Below are positions 25,347 to 37,600 of a stretch of 64,000 nt of DNA, one piece after another. The first letter of the stretch is position 1, and every line of letters begins with the position of its first letter. Origin of the DNA: Chrysoperla carnea (Eukaryota; Arthropoda; Insecta; Neuroptera; Chrysopidae). The position numbers were made by a program, and so were the translations under genes. Below the pieces are notes generated by a model. The model was not told where the DNA came from and ran no database searches. It worked only from the letters and a program-made list of their open reading frames with translations. Location: positions 105,146,368-105,210,367 of the forward strand of contig NC_058337.1 of the NCBI RefSeq assembly GCF_905475395.1, given 5' to 3'.

Positions 25347-25962
25347 AATTTTAACATATAACGAACAATGTTGGGTTTTTCTCGCATGATTCTGTTGTCT
25401 AGTGTCAAATGTTCGAATAACGTATTGAAGAACAGTCAATATTTCACGTACAATCGGTGGAAGTGATCTGAAATACCCTAGGTTAGGATCCATGGTACAA
25501 TTGCTATAGTAAATATTAATAAAATATAAAAATGGTTTTTATCAAAAGTTGTGTAACAATTAAATTATCAAAAAAAAAAAATTTGTGTATACTAAGAATG
25601 GTGAAAGAACGAGAGAATATTTCCATCGTTAATGAAATCCAGGGTACAACAGCGTCCCATCCATAATCTTAAAATGATTTTATGATTTATAAATGATTAT
25701 ATGATTAACATTCATAGTTTTACGATTTACGATTTATATGCATCAGCATTTATAATTTACTTATTTCCTGGATAAGTACCACCTATATAGTTGTATATTT
25801 GTTACATAGAGTTCATAAAATTTCAAAAGATTTTTTAGACCAATAAAAACACAATGTAATAAAAACACAAATCTTTCCACTAATTCCACAGAAAAACTTA
25901 ATCTTTCTAAAGTGTAGCTAAAAATAGCTGATTTAGGTTAAGCTGCCTTAGTATAAAATTTA
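25347..25962. other. Non-genic AT-rich DNA
   Basis: A minus-strand open frame overlaps 25284-25493 but resembles no family. 25670-25750 has repeated ATGATTT-like units. Confidence 0.4.
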
Positions 25963-26166
25963 TTGGTAAACTTCAAAATTTATGTTAAATACATTTTTGA
26001 TGAATTTGGTCATTGTGAAGCCGACGAGCTTACCAGAAATGGTACAACGCTGCCGGACACAAGCATCAATAAATACCGGGGAGTTTGCGAACTGCAAGTT
26101 ACTCCTGAAAGAGGATATCCTGAAAAAGGCCAAATTTATTATTTCGACTTACGAAAAAATGTTTAG
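25963..26166 (+). pseudogene. Non-LTR retrotransposon RNase H fragment
   Basis: The frame contains EFGHCEADELTRNGTTLP. It corresponds to the C-terminal RNase H motif of Jockey/R1/I-type LINEs, where G-N-x-x-A-D-x-L-A-R-x-G carries the last catalytic Asp. The expected Asn is His-Cys here. No reverse transcriptase remains upstream, so this is a 5'-truncated, dead fragment. It is short, so assignment rests on this motif only. Confidence 0.5.
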
Positions 26167-26849
26167 GTATAGAAAGAAAATCGACTCCCCGATAATGTCA
26201 ATATTTGCAGCTCGGTGCAGAAAAAATAGGAAAAAATAAGATTAAAAAACAAATGTTCATAAATTTAACGACGACGCTAAAGGGCTGGCTCTGTCAATAT
26301 CGCCCGTGCTTAGTATTGTTGGATCATCTAAGGAAGACAAATTATTGACTTGTTGCAAGATCTAAAAAATGTACGTAAGATATTTGGTTATTGAAAAGTA
26401 TATGCTTCAGTTAACAATAACTTTAGATGTCTATAATTTTCGTTGCACTCTATATACATATTTTACTTTTATTATTTTATTAATATCAATATTTCTCTGA
26501 TTATGCTTTTTTTCTAACAACTCACAATATCTGATTGTATTGAATCGATTCAAAGTGAAATGCATTATAAAATATAATGCTTAGATATTCATAAAGAAAT
26601 ATAAATATATGTATGCACTTAGCTTTAAATGTTCATTTCTTAAGGACGTTCATACTTCAACGATATATAAATAGTGAAAGATAAAAAAATTATGAAAAAT
26701 ATAAGCTAAAATGATTTAATTTCGTTTAAGTGGACAAGTATTTTACGTTTTGTAAGCAAAGAAATATAGCCACGCTTACACACAAAGTATTAAAAGGATT
26801 ATTCTTCTCACTTTCTCAGCGGATATAGCATATGCTAGTTTCTAACCTA
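26167..26849. other. Non-genic AT-rich DNA
   Basis: Possibly the remainder of the LINE fragment to about 26340; nothing else was recognised. Confidence 0.4.
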
Positions 26850-27237
26850 ATTTCGTGCCCTCACTGGTAAACAGTGATGCTTACCAAAAAATATTTCAAA
26901 CAAAAGTTGTCTATTTTTTTATTATTAACATTTTATACATTTCAACTTTTGTTTTTTATCTAACGGCTTACAAGATGGCTCCTACGGACAAGACCCAATT
27001 GGCCTATGTTTCTCATATACGAACTAGAACTCCCTTTTATGTCCCCCAGAACACAAAATTTCAGCTTGATATCTTTTGTCGTTTTTGACTTATCGTGTTG
27101 ACAGCCGGACAGACGGACAACCAGAAGTGAATTAATTACAATATCAAAATTTTGTTCGTAGTATCAATATTTTTAAGCGTTACATACTTGGGACTAAGCT
27201 CAAGTATATCTTGATATATTTCATATATACATGGTAT
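26850..27237 (-). repeat. Interspersed repeat R1, minus-strand copy
   Basis: Reverse-complement order of the copy at 22240: CACTGGTAAACAGTGATG, ACGGCTTACAAGATGG, AAGACCCAATTGGCC, the GACAGCCGGACAGACGGAC stretch, TTTTTAAGCGTTACATAC and terminal ATACATGGTAT. It is close to full length. Confidence 0.75.
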
Positions 27238-27540
27238 AAAAAGTTACGAATGCAAGGTTATTGGTACTAAACGGGAAATATAAATCGATATTTCGTAAAT
27301 CATTACTTTTACAAGTTCAATTTAATATATATAAATATAAATTTATGTACTGTTTTCTTTTTCGTATTCATGAACATCCTTAAAGTCTCTTTAATGATTA
27401 TTTTATATACAGAAATATTAGAGAAGGTATAAGTCTTGTAAATGCTTCAGCCATAAATGTTTATTAGAAGAAATCCATATAAATATGAGAGTATATAATT
27501 TTGTTCACTTTTTTTGAATGCCATAATTATACCTCGTATA
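27238..27540. other. Non-genic AT-rich DNA
   Basis: Nothing recognised. Confidence 0.45.
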
Positions 27541-27852
27541 TATTAAGTATATACTTTCGCTAGTTTGAAAGTGTGCCCACGAAGGGCACACTTAGGCTAA
27601 AGAGTCCATTGTGATACCATATACGTGTTTTTACCACCTTTCCGCTGAAAATTTCATTTATCAGCTCCTCAATTTCAGAGACTGAGTGAGTGCACCTCCT
27701 TCATGCATATACCATGCACTACACCAGCCCATCACAACTATTAATTAAATTAATTATATTGCGACGGCGATTATATTTATCGAACCCGCTACCCGAAGCA
27801 TACCGCGGACGGAATTGGTTACGCCATATCCAACTGAGCTAATAGGCGACGT
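27541..27852 (-). mobile_element. tRNA-derived SINE
   Basis: On the minus strand the element starts GTCGCCTATTAGCTCAGTTGG, with a perfect RNA polymerase III A-box (TAGCTCAGTTGG, 27831-27842). A B-box-like GGGTTCGATAA follows (27777-27787), then about 230 bp of unrelated body. The tRNA part is too altered to be a working tRNA. Near the distal end, a perfect 10-bp stem with a 5-nt loop lies at 27569-27593 (AAGTGTGCCC / GGGCACACTT). The exact 3' end is uncertain. Confidence 0.6.
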
Positions 27853-30800
27853 GTTAGATAAATATTACAATTTTTAATAAAAATGTTTAATTTCTAAAAT
27901 CATCAATCTTAATTTTTAAACAACTTTTATAACAGTTTTTCAAATGGTTTAGAGTTTACTAGAGTTTATTAGAGCCAAAACGCTAAAATTCCGAATTCAA
28001 CTGAGTATGAGACTTGATATCTTTTGAAATTCCTTTATGTTGATACGCACACAAGCATCTTGGTTTCTATACTACGCGTTGATTATATTTTGTTTTTCTC
28101 AGTAAAAATGAGGCTTCTACTATTCACTAGCTGACATTTTACCGAAGATGTAGTCGAGTCATTATATCCAAGCATAAGCCTTTGATGAAAGCCTTTGACT
28201 GTATGGCAAATTTCAGGGTCTACATATGCACATATATTATCTTTGACCATTTCCGTTCATATTTATTTGATATTTTCTGTTCTTTACCGTATATATCTTT
28301 AACAAATAAAGCAAGATCCACACCCACAATTGATACCTTAAAATAAATGATGTATATAAAATACAATGCAGAGGTGTGTTTAGTCGATTACATATTATTT
28401 TATAACAACATTGGACGAAGGAAGCTATAAGTTAAGTCATGGTTTTTTTTTTTTAAATATTCTTAACGCTAGTCAACTTGAGATGAATATAAGAAGTTAA
28501 GTAAAATAAAACGTAAGATTATTAGTTCATCGACTGTGGTGGCTCGATACTTGAATACTTCTTTCAGAACGCACAGTCGTTTCAGAGATCACGATTAAGT
28601 GTTTGTTTTAAGTATTTATATGTGATTCATTTTTTTATTTGATCTCTATACCACCACAATATTGATTGTTCCATACCGCGATGACAGACGATTTTTTTAG
28701 TTTATTTTAAAAAGTGAATTAATACATTTTACGTTCTCCGTCTACTAAAGTCAGTGTCATATTCAAAGTGTCTAAGACAGTTTATTTAATCTCCAGTGTT
28801 TGTTTTTTAAAGATGTGACTCATAAAATATTATATCATATTTTTATTTAAAATTTCTATATTAGGTCAGCTAAAAATATGATTTTACTTTCGATTTTATG
28901 TTAAAATAAGGTAAATTAACTTTTATTGTCTTTAACTTTAACGCTAGGTATTTTAAAATAATAAAAATAATTATAGTGTAGTAATAAGTAGTCGGTTTTG
29001 AACGGTAAGGTAAGCAAAATTTTGTGGGTGATTTTTTAACGAAATGATTGAAAATAAATATTTAATAAAATTCTTAAAATTCTAAGAAAAATTGCTTTAT
29101 TAATACGTGAACAATGAACATGTACAAAATAATTTCGATGATAATGTAAAATTTAATGTAACAAAGCGAGGAGTTTTCACTCCCACGAAATATGTGGCTT
29201 CCTGCGACCTCCACTATTTCCATTCTGCAGTTTTTAATAAAACAACAAAATATATATAAAAATATAGTATATATAACAAAATTTTACGAAAATGAGAGAG
29301 AAAACGACCTATACCCGCCCTTTTTTCAAACCATGAAAAAGTGATGTAGAAAACTATGAAAAAAAAATATCTCAACGAATTTTGTAAACTCAAAACGACT
29401 AGTTGCTCGCCTATTAACTGTAATATTAGGATTAAAAAAAATTAGCACAATAAATGACAGTAATTAGAATAATTTTTAATAATTTACTTCGGTTATATTA
29501 TAATATTTCAACTGTAGTTACTCTACGCATTTACTCTAATTAAAAGTCTATTTACCTGTTTTATTTTATTTGTAATTAATAATTTAATTCAGACTGTTCA
29601 ATTAATTTTGAATAATGAAAAAAAGTAATTAAAATTTGTATTAGATAATAATGAGGCGAATAATTATCCCATAGGCCAACATTTTTTTTGAATTTTGATA
29701 TTCTGAACACATATTTCGGGTTTATATTTTTGTTGTAAAGTGAAAAATATTACTTCGTAATTTCTTCAAATTTAAATAAAAAATAAATTCATAGTAAAAA
29801 CTTGGAAAAATACATTCCGAATAAAAAGCAAAATAATAATATAGGATATGGCTAGTACTTGCTCTATTCGCGCTTGTACTTTCGAAAATTAGATTTAAGT
29901 CTTTTTTTCTTTTTTCGTTTATTTGATATATTTTACAACATTAGAAGAAATGTGTTTTGGTAATTTCTAGTATAAACTTGTTCTTATTTCTGTGCAAAAA
30001 TCCCTTATTAAAAGTTTTTGCAATAAAAGAAATACGCTTATACATGTACTATCGTTATTAATAAATATATAGTGTTAATAATATCTAAAATAATTTAATT
30101 TCGTTTGATTTGTCATTTCTAATAATATAACAACACAAATTAATTATTAGTTCAATTTAATAGTATCATAAAATATCGTTTAACAAAATATAATTCTGGC
30201 TTATTTCCAGGCACGGTCTCCACAATTTAATAACAATAAAATAATTTTTATTAGTTATGTATTGTTGTTAAAAATTTATTTATAAAAAATTAATTCGACC
30301 TTCTTTATAATTTTGGAACACAATAAAATAACATAAAATTTACATTACACATTTTTCAATAAATTAATCATTTAGATTTAAATAAATATTGGGTTGGTTG
30401 TTGAAAAAATACTTGTACAATGTTGGGGACTTTAATGACACCAGAGTGGATCAAATATATTACCGAATAAAATTAAAAGGACTTATTCTTTGGCTAGTTG
30501 TTCAGAAAGCTGTATACAACATTATTAATTTCCAAGATAATGATTTTGAATTTTAAAAACTGTACCATTTAAATCAATAAATGGAAATAATTAATTTTGG
30601 AGCAATCCAATTAAAATGAAAATCAGTCTAAAAAAATTGGTATAAACTTTCATTTTTCTGAATTTTAACTGCCTATAGAATTTTTATCTAGCTTCAAACC
30701 AGAATTTTCTCTTAGAAGTCGTGCTCATAGTTCAAACTTATTCTGAGGGCTTATGCTGCACTGCAGCAGTATTTTAGGAAAAGTGGCATCCAACGATTCA

Positions 30801-31639
30801 ATTATGTTAAATGCCACGTTCAGAGTTAAAACTTATTATTCTGAAGACCTACAATTAACTTATTTTGGCTTATTGTCAAAATAATCTTAAAAAGGATGTC
30901 TACCTTTTCCTTAATTGAGTTTGATTTTAATTTTTATGATGAATTACGCTGAAATCGTTCATTAAATAATGCAAAAACTTCAAACGATTAAATCTTAAAC
31001 TACCTTAAATATGGACTTTAATTACCACAAAAATACATCCTTTAATCTCAAAATAAGGAAGTACAAAGAAATCTGTTTTTGTTAAAAATCTGTTTTGGAT
31101 AATATTTAAGCTGCTACTCGGTTTTTTAGTTTTCATGAATAAGAAGTAATTAATAATTTTGTCGAAATAATAATAGAAAGAAAGGATTATGCAATATTGG
31201 CTGAATCTGATCTTCAAATAAATTCGCCGGTGTATGGAAGGTCTTTAAATGTATCATAATAGTTCAATTAAAAGTTAAAACAAAAATTAAAAATTTATTT
31301 TTTCAAAAATACAGAGATAAGAAGAATTATAAAATATGAGTAGCCAAATGTCATCGAATATATAAATATTTTTACTTTTTCCTAAATTTAGTTTTTGTTT
31401 TTTCTAAAAATTTTCTTCATAATTTATTTACATTCCATAAATAATTTATTGTTCAAAGAAATTCATTCAATATTTTCTTTATCATTAAAATTAATTAATT
31501 TTCTAAGAATGATAAATTAGTTAAAAAAAAATCTTTAGTTCAAAAATTTTTTTTGCAGACAGAATGTTACGATCAAAATGGATAAAATCAAAGACACTTG
31601 TGTTTAGTAGATCATTGTCTATAGGACACTATATTCAAA
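27853..31639. other. Non-genic AT-rich DNA upstream of the NOX4-like gene
   Basis: No exon or repeat family was recognised in about 3.8 kb. The stretch just before 31640 should contain the promoter and 5' UTR of the oxidase, but I see no certain element. Confidence 0.45.
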
Positions 31640-34600
31640 ATGGGATGGTGTTTTAAGTTAAAACTTTTTATACGCGAATATTGGTTTCAAGTAAGATTGC
31701 TTGTATTTTATTAAAAACTAATACTTAAATTTTAATTAATTGTTTAATTTATTTTATATAAATAATTAAATTTTAGTTTTTAAAGTTTTTTATTATAATT
31801 TTTAATTTTATAGATATTTTGGACGTTATTAAATATTGGAATATTTTATAAAAATTTTAAAACTTTAAATAATGGACCGGAACATTTTTATTTGAGAAAA
31901 ATTTTAGGGGTATATAATTATGGTTTATTTATTTTTTATTTTTACAATCATAGATTCTAGAACAGATTCGGCACACGTAATAAAACATTATTTAATTTAA
32001 GTAAATAAACTTCCACAGAAAATAAATAAGGTTTTAGAATGAAGCAAAAATTTTAGGGAATTTTATAAAAAATAATTATTTTCTTTTTTTTTTTGACAAA
32101 AATGGAAAGATCGCATAAGTTTTATTGCAAAACTGTTTTTATTTTGTATCTTTTCATGATAATTTAAGTTTCAGGCAGTTTTAAAAGAACCTTTCAAAAA
32201 AGAAACGAAAACGCCCGACAAATGAACATGTTCGTAAAAGATCGTGTAACGTCATAATGTTAATTAATAATTGTTTACAGTGTATACTATTCAATTAACA
32301 TTCTTACGTCATAACGATGATTTACGAACATTTTTTTGTCAGGAGTTTTCGGCCTTTTAAAACTGTCTGTAACTTTAAAATTATCACGAAAAAATAAAAA
32401 CAGTTATGTTTTGGAACTTATATATATGATCTTTCCAATTTTGTAAAAAAAAAATTTGGTTCAAATTCCCAATTTCTTTTCTACTATCGGAAAAGTGAAA
32501 ATAATAATAGTTATAAATGTAAGAGAAAACTTATCATGTATTCGTTATACAAAATGTATGATCAGGCTGTTAACCTTTTTTGTAAACGCTGTTTCCCAGC
32601 GATTCCGCCATATTTTTTGTAATTAGTTTTTTTAAATATTTTAGAAAATTTTATTTTAATATACATTGAATAACATTCATTGTATACTAATAAATATAAT
32701 GGTATAATTATTTTTTGAAGTTGTGCCAAAAAACACTGATACGTTTGGACATTCGTACAATTATATTCGATACATAAAACAAGGGGGTGTAGCTCAGATG
32801 GTAGAGCGCTCGCTTAGCATGCGAGAGGTACCGGGATCGATACCCGGCACCTCCAATTAATATTTTATAAGTTTTATTCAAATATTCTGTATTTTGTCTC
32901 ACATGATACGTTTAGACAGCCTATAATGAAGCGAAAATTTTATGATTTGTGATTCGACTGACAAATTTATGAAAAACAATTTGGTCAACTTTCATGTTTT
33001 TCGATTTTTTTTTTCGTCTGCTATGTAAGGTAGAAGAAAGCCAAAGATAATCGTGAAAACAAATTTTCAACGGTCGAAAATATTAAGAAATGGATTTAAA
33101 ATTATTACTTTAATATTTTGTGACTTTTCTAATTATTTTTGTAAATCTGTCCTTCAAATTTTGCTTCGTAACTCTTTTCGTACGTTGTTTGGGGGGGAAT
33201 AATCGGTTTATAGACTATTTAACCTGCCATTATCCCTTCTTCGGCTGTTCTAGATTCTGTGTTAAATCCAAATTATTTAGCTCTCTCAAAAATTAACAAT
33301 TCAAATTAATTTTTTTAGGTAGGACTATGCATTTCTCGTGGTATAGCTCCGGTGCTAAATCTATCATGTTGTCTTGTATTATTACCAATGTGCCGCTCTA
33401 TTAATACATTAACACATACTACATTAAGTCTAATCTCAAAGAAAATTTTAATTGTATATTTATCAAAAATTAAATCGTTTCATATAACATTCGCAACGAC
33501 TATTTTAATTGCTTCAGGTAAATTTAAATAGATAAATTATTTTGTGTTTTGACATATAGTTAATGTTTTAGACATGTTTTTAATTAAATTTCAATCATTT
33601 TTTTAAAAAATATTTTATTATTATTAATTTGCAGTTATTCATACTTTGGGTCATATTGTAAATGCATGTAATTTTTCAAAATATTACGATGAATTGTATG
33701 AAGATATTAATTGGGCTGAATATAAAAACCAGGTAAGCGATTTCTAGTAATCTAGTTTTAAAATATAGATTTATGCTTTTTAACCCTCGAGCCAAATGTT
33801 TTCTGTTTAAGCATTTTAGTCTTTAAGCTAGTATTTATTAATATGAACTTGGTCGACTCTCATATGAATCGTTAGAATTAATACAAAACATTGCTAGACT
33901 TTACCTACGGACGACGTCAAGGAGGGACATTGATAGAACTTAATAGGGCTTATACTATTTAATCCCAAAGTTTCATCAAATGACCGTTTAAAACACGAGA
34001 TAATTATGCCTATGTTCCCAATTTTGACCAATTTCCGCCAAAGTTAATATCTCGAAACGAAAATTAATATTAAATTATTTTTTTTTAAATTTCATTCTAA
34101 AAACATTCGAGAATAAATTAATATCGTAAAAAATAACGGGGAGGACAATGAGTTTTACATACTTTGAATAGGGAAATCCTGAACTTTGTAGATGATTATC
34201 TCGCCATCTAAGCGACCAAAAATCCTGAAACCTCCTTACACCCGATCCATTTTTCTGTCTAGCGACATGTCTTATAGGAATTCGTATACTTAAAATTAAC
34301 TTACTCTAATTATTTCCAGAACCCAATGGTTTTGGTATTTAAGACAATTCCTGGATCCACTGGCGTGTTAATGTGTATAATATTAATATTATTAACTATG
34401 ACGTCTCTACGATGTTTTCGACAATTCCATTATAACGTTTTTTGGTACACCCATAATTTATCCATCATATTTTTACTTCTCTTGTTTTTACATCCATTAA
34501 GGTAGGTAAGTATGTCCAAAAAAATTAAATTATTCAAATAAATAGCAGATCTTGAGACCTCGTTGCAAAAAATGTTGGATCAAGATGATTTGCTAAATAT

Positions 34601-37600
34601 TTACTCGTACATTCAGCGAAGAACGTTAATGTTACTTTACTTGTTCTGGAAAATTACAGAAAAACCCTTACTTACCACAAAAAATATTGACTGTGACATA
34701 TTGAATGCCTGTAGAATATATTCTAAACGGTTTAAAAATCGATATGATAATACAGTTTCCTCTTTCCGTTTCCTTAAGTCTTCTACATACAAGATTAGGT
34801 AAAAAAAATGTCAAAAAAAAAAAGATCAGACAAAAAAATGATCAGGCAAACGATTTTTTCACATTTTTGCAGTGATGTGAATATCCGTATTAATTAAAAG
34901 AAATATTGCGAAAATTTAATATTTATTTTTTAGTGGAGTTATCAAACAGCAAATTAATTTAACGGAACATATTCCTGGATGTCTACCATATGGAACAATT
35001 TTTGTTAACACATCCACAACAGTGGTTTTATGCAAAGAGAAACCGAAATTTCAGAATGTCAAATCCAAGGTACTAATCAAATTTTCATCTGTGCCAAGCT
35101 GTTTTTCATAGTCAATTAGACTTTTAAAATTATTCAATTTATTACAGGGTTGGATTTGGATCATAATACCGGTAATAATTTATTGGATGGAATTATGTTT
35201 TCGATTTTATAATCGATACAAATACGATCCGAAAATATTACGAATGTATCGTTTACCAGGACAAACAATCTATTTAACATTATTGTTTCGTGGAAATTAT
35301 TCTAATTTTCGCCCAGGACAATTTATTTTGTTAAAATGTGATCAATTATCGAAATTGGAATGGCATCCATTTAGTATTATTTCGGTAAAGTAAACAATTT
35401 TTTTTTGGAGGAATTCTTTTTACCCTCGAAGATCGATTCTGCCGACATATTCCTTCTCAGCGATCCCAAAAGCCTCCAAGTAACGAGTAAGGATAAACGT
35501 ATTTGACAAAAACTCCAGAGAGGAACTAAGACGACGGGGATACCGTTTACTCTGGGAACCAGGTACCTTGGAGACCAATTTTAACATATTATATGTGATA
35601 TTCGTGTTCAGCGATCCCCAAAAACCCCCGAGTAACAAGTTTGGAATCATTTTCATCACTATTAATCGTTTTGTGAATTTAATATATTTTCGGTTAATTT
35701 AAAAATCAATTTAAATATCGACTTACTATTCAAACTTTTCGAACTTTCACCATTTTTAGTGTTTCGTTTCTGCGACTTAAAAAAGATAACAGTAGGGAAG
35801 AAAATTTCGGCCATTGGGGGAGGGGGAGGTGAGAAAAATAAAACTTTTCATTTAAGAAAACGAAAATATTGATAATTAGTAAAATCGTAAAAAATCAAAT
35901 CAATAATGTTTGCACTCACATAAATAGCTTGTTATTTTTTACCAAGATCAATGTCAATGTCTTTCAATAAATTTTTTAAATAAATTAATATTAACCAATA
36001 TTTTTTAATATTTCAGTGTGAACATTCTAGTCAAAATAATAATAGTAATAAGTCACAATCATCAATAATCATATCGATATTAATAAGATCAAATGGTGAT
36101 TGGACATCACATTTATATAAATTAATAAAACAACCATTAATTATACAAACAAATATATCAACATTATCAAAATTAAATAATCATAATTTGAATATGAATA
36201 AAAATATTATAAATGAATTAGAAAATATTAAATTTCATTTGGACGGACCATATACAAGTTGTATGACAAAAATTATACATTCTCAATATGTAATATGTAT
36301 AGCGGGTGGTATTGGAATTACGGCGTTTATTGGATCATTAAAATATTTATTGTAAGTACCAATATTGGAGTTCTGCCACTAAACTACTGGGTGTTTGTGT
36401 AAATTATATTTTATATACTTATAGTATAACATGTATATTGTTATGTTACTGAAATGTAACACTCTGCCTTTCTATTTTCACTAACTTATATCTCCCTCTA
36501 AACCTGATTACACTTTTCGTAACAAGATGGAATCTCTTTCTATCTTAACTAACTTATATCACCTCTCAACCTCACATTTTTCGTAAAAAGCTTTATCGCA
36601 CATTTTCGTAACATTCTGATCATACATTCTCCAGTTTACTCTCTCAAATCAAGCATGCCTAAAGAAGTTTTACTTCTAAATAAGAATACAGTGGAACCTT
36701 GACAACCCGGAAAACGTTTTGCGTGGTAGTGTTAGACTAACGAGTTTTTCGGGTTAAAGAGTAGTACCTGAGACCTCCTATAGTCCGGAATTTGTTATAA
36801 AAGAGTACCTTGTAAAGCGACAAATGACAAATTTAATGATACGATTCTATATGTTGTACTATGAAGTACAAATCATACTTCAATAATATTCAATAATAAT
36901 AGACATGTCGGTTTACAGGGGCCACCGTATTAGCCAGGGACCCGATTATCGGGGTTCCACTGTACATCAATTTTGATTTCGAAAAAAAATTCCTAACACA
37001 CGTTGACGACTTTTTGTTAGGAATAACTTTATTATTATTTTAATTTTTATCTGAATCTCTGATAAGTAACCTGTTCTAATTGATATGAACTTAAAAGTTA
37101 AGAAATCTTTTCCATTATATATTGTTGTTGGTTTCGATATAATATTTTCGAATACGGTAGTTGTCTGATGCCGAATTTGCAATATTACGCATAAAAATGT
37201 AAAACTAGACTTGGTCACCATTACAAAATTTGAAAGTGAAACTAAAATTGATTAATAATTGAAGAAGTTATAAGCATTCAAAGATTGTTGCCTGTCTCTC
37301 TTTAGCTATATGGATCTCTATGGTGATATGGATGGGCCAATGACGTCACCATTATATATCTTCCTTTTTGTTTAATTATAAATTTTAAAAGTTCATATTT
37401 TGCGTACTTCTAAAAATTTTCAAAAATCAACTTCACTTTTCTGCCCGTGCAATGAGAATTTTTCACCTAAAGTGGAGATTTCGAATAAAAAATTATGTTT
37501 CATGAGCTTTAATTTACTAAATGTCTACATCATTGTAAAATACATTAATCAACTGTGTAAAATCATGATTCGATACACACACTAAATAGATGAATTTTTA

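Noticed and set aside
34563-34802. 79-codon frame in NOX4 intron 5, considered as an extra exon
   Set aside because: Exons 5 and 6 join in phase without it and NOX4 proteins have no matching insert.
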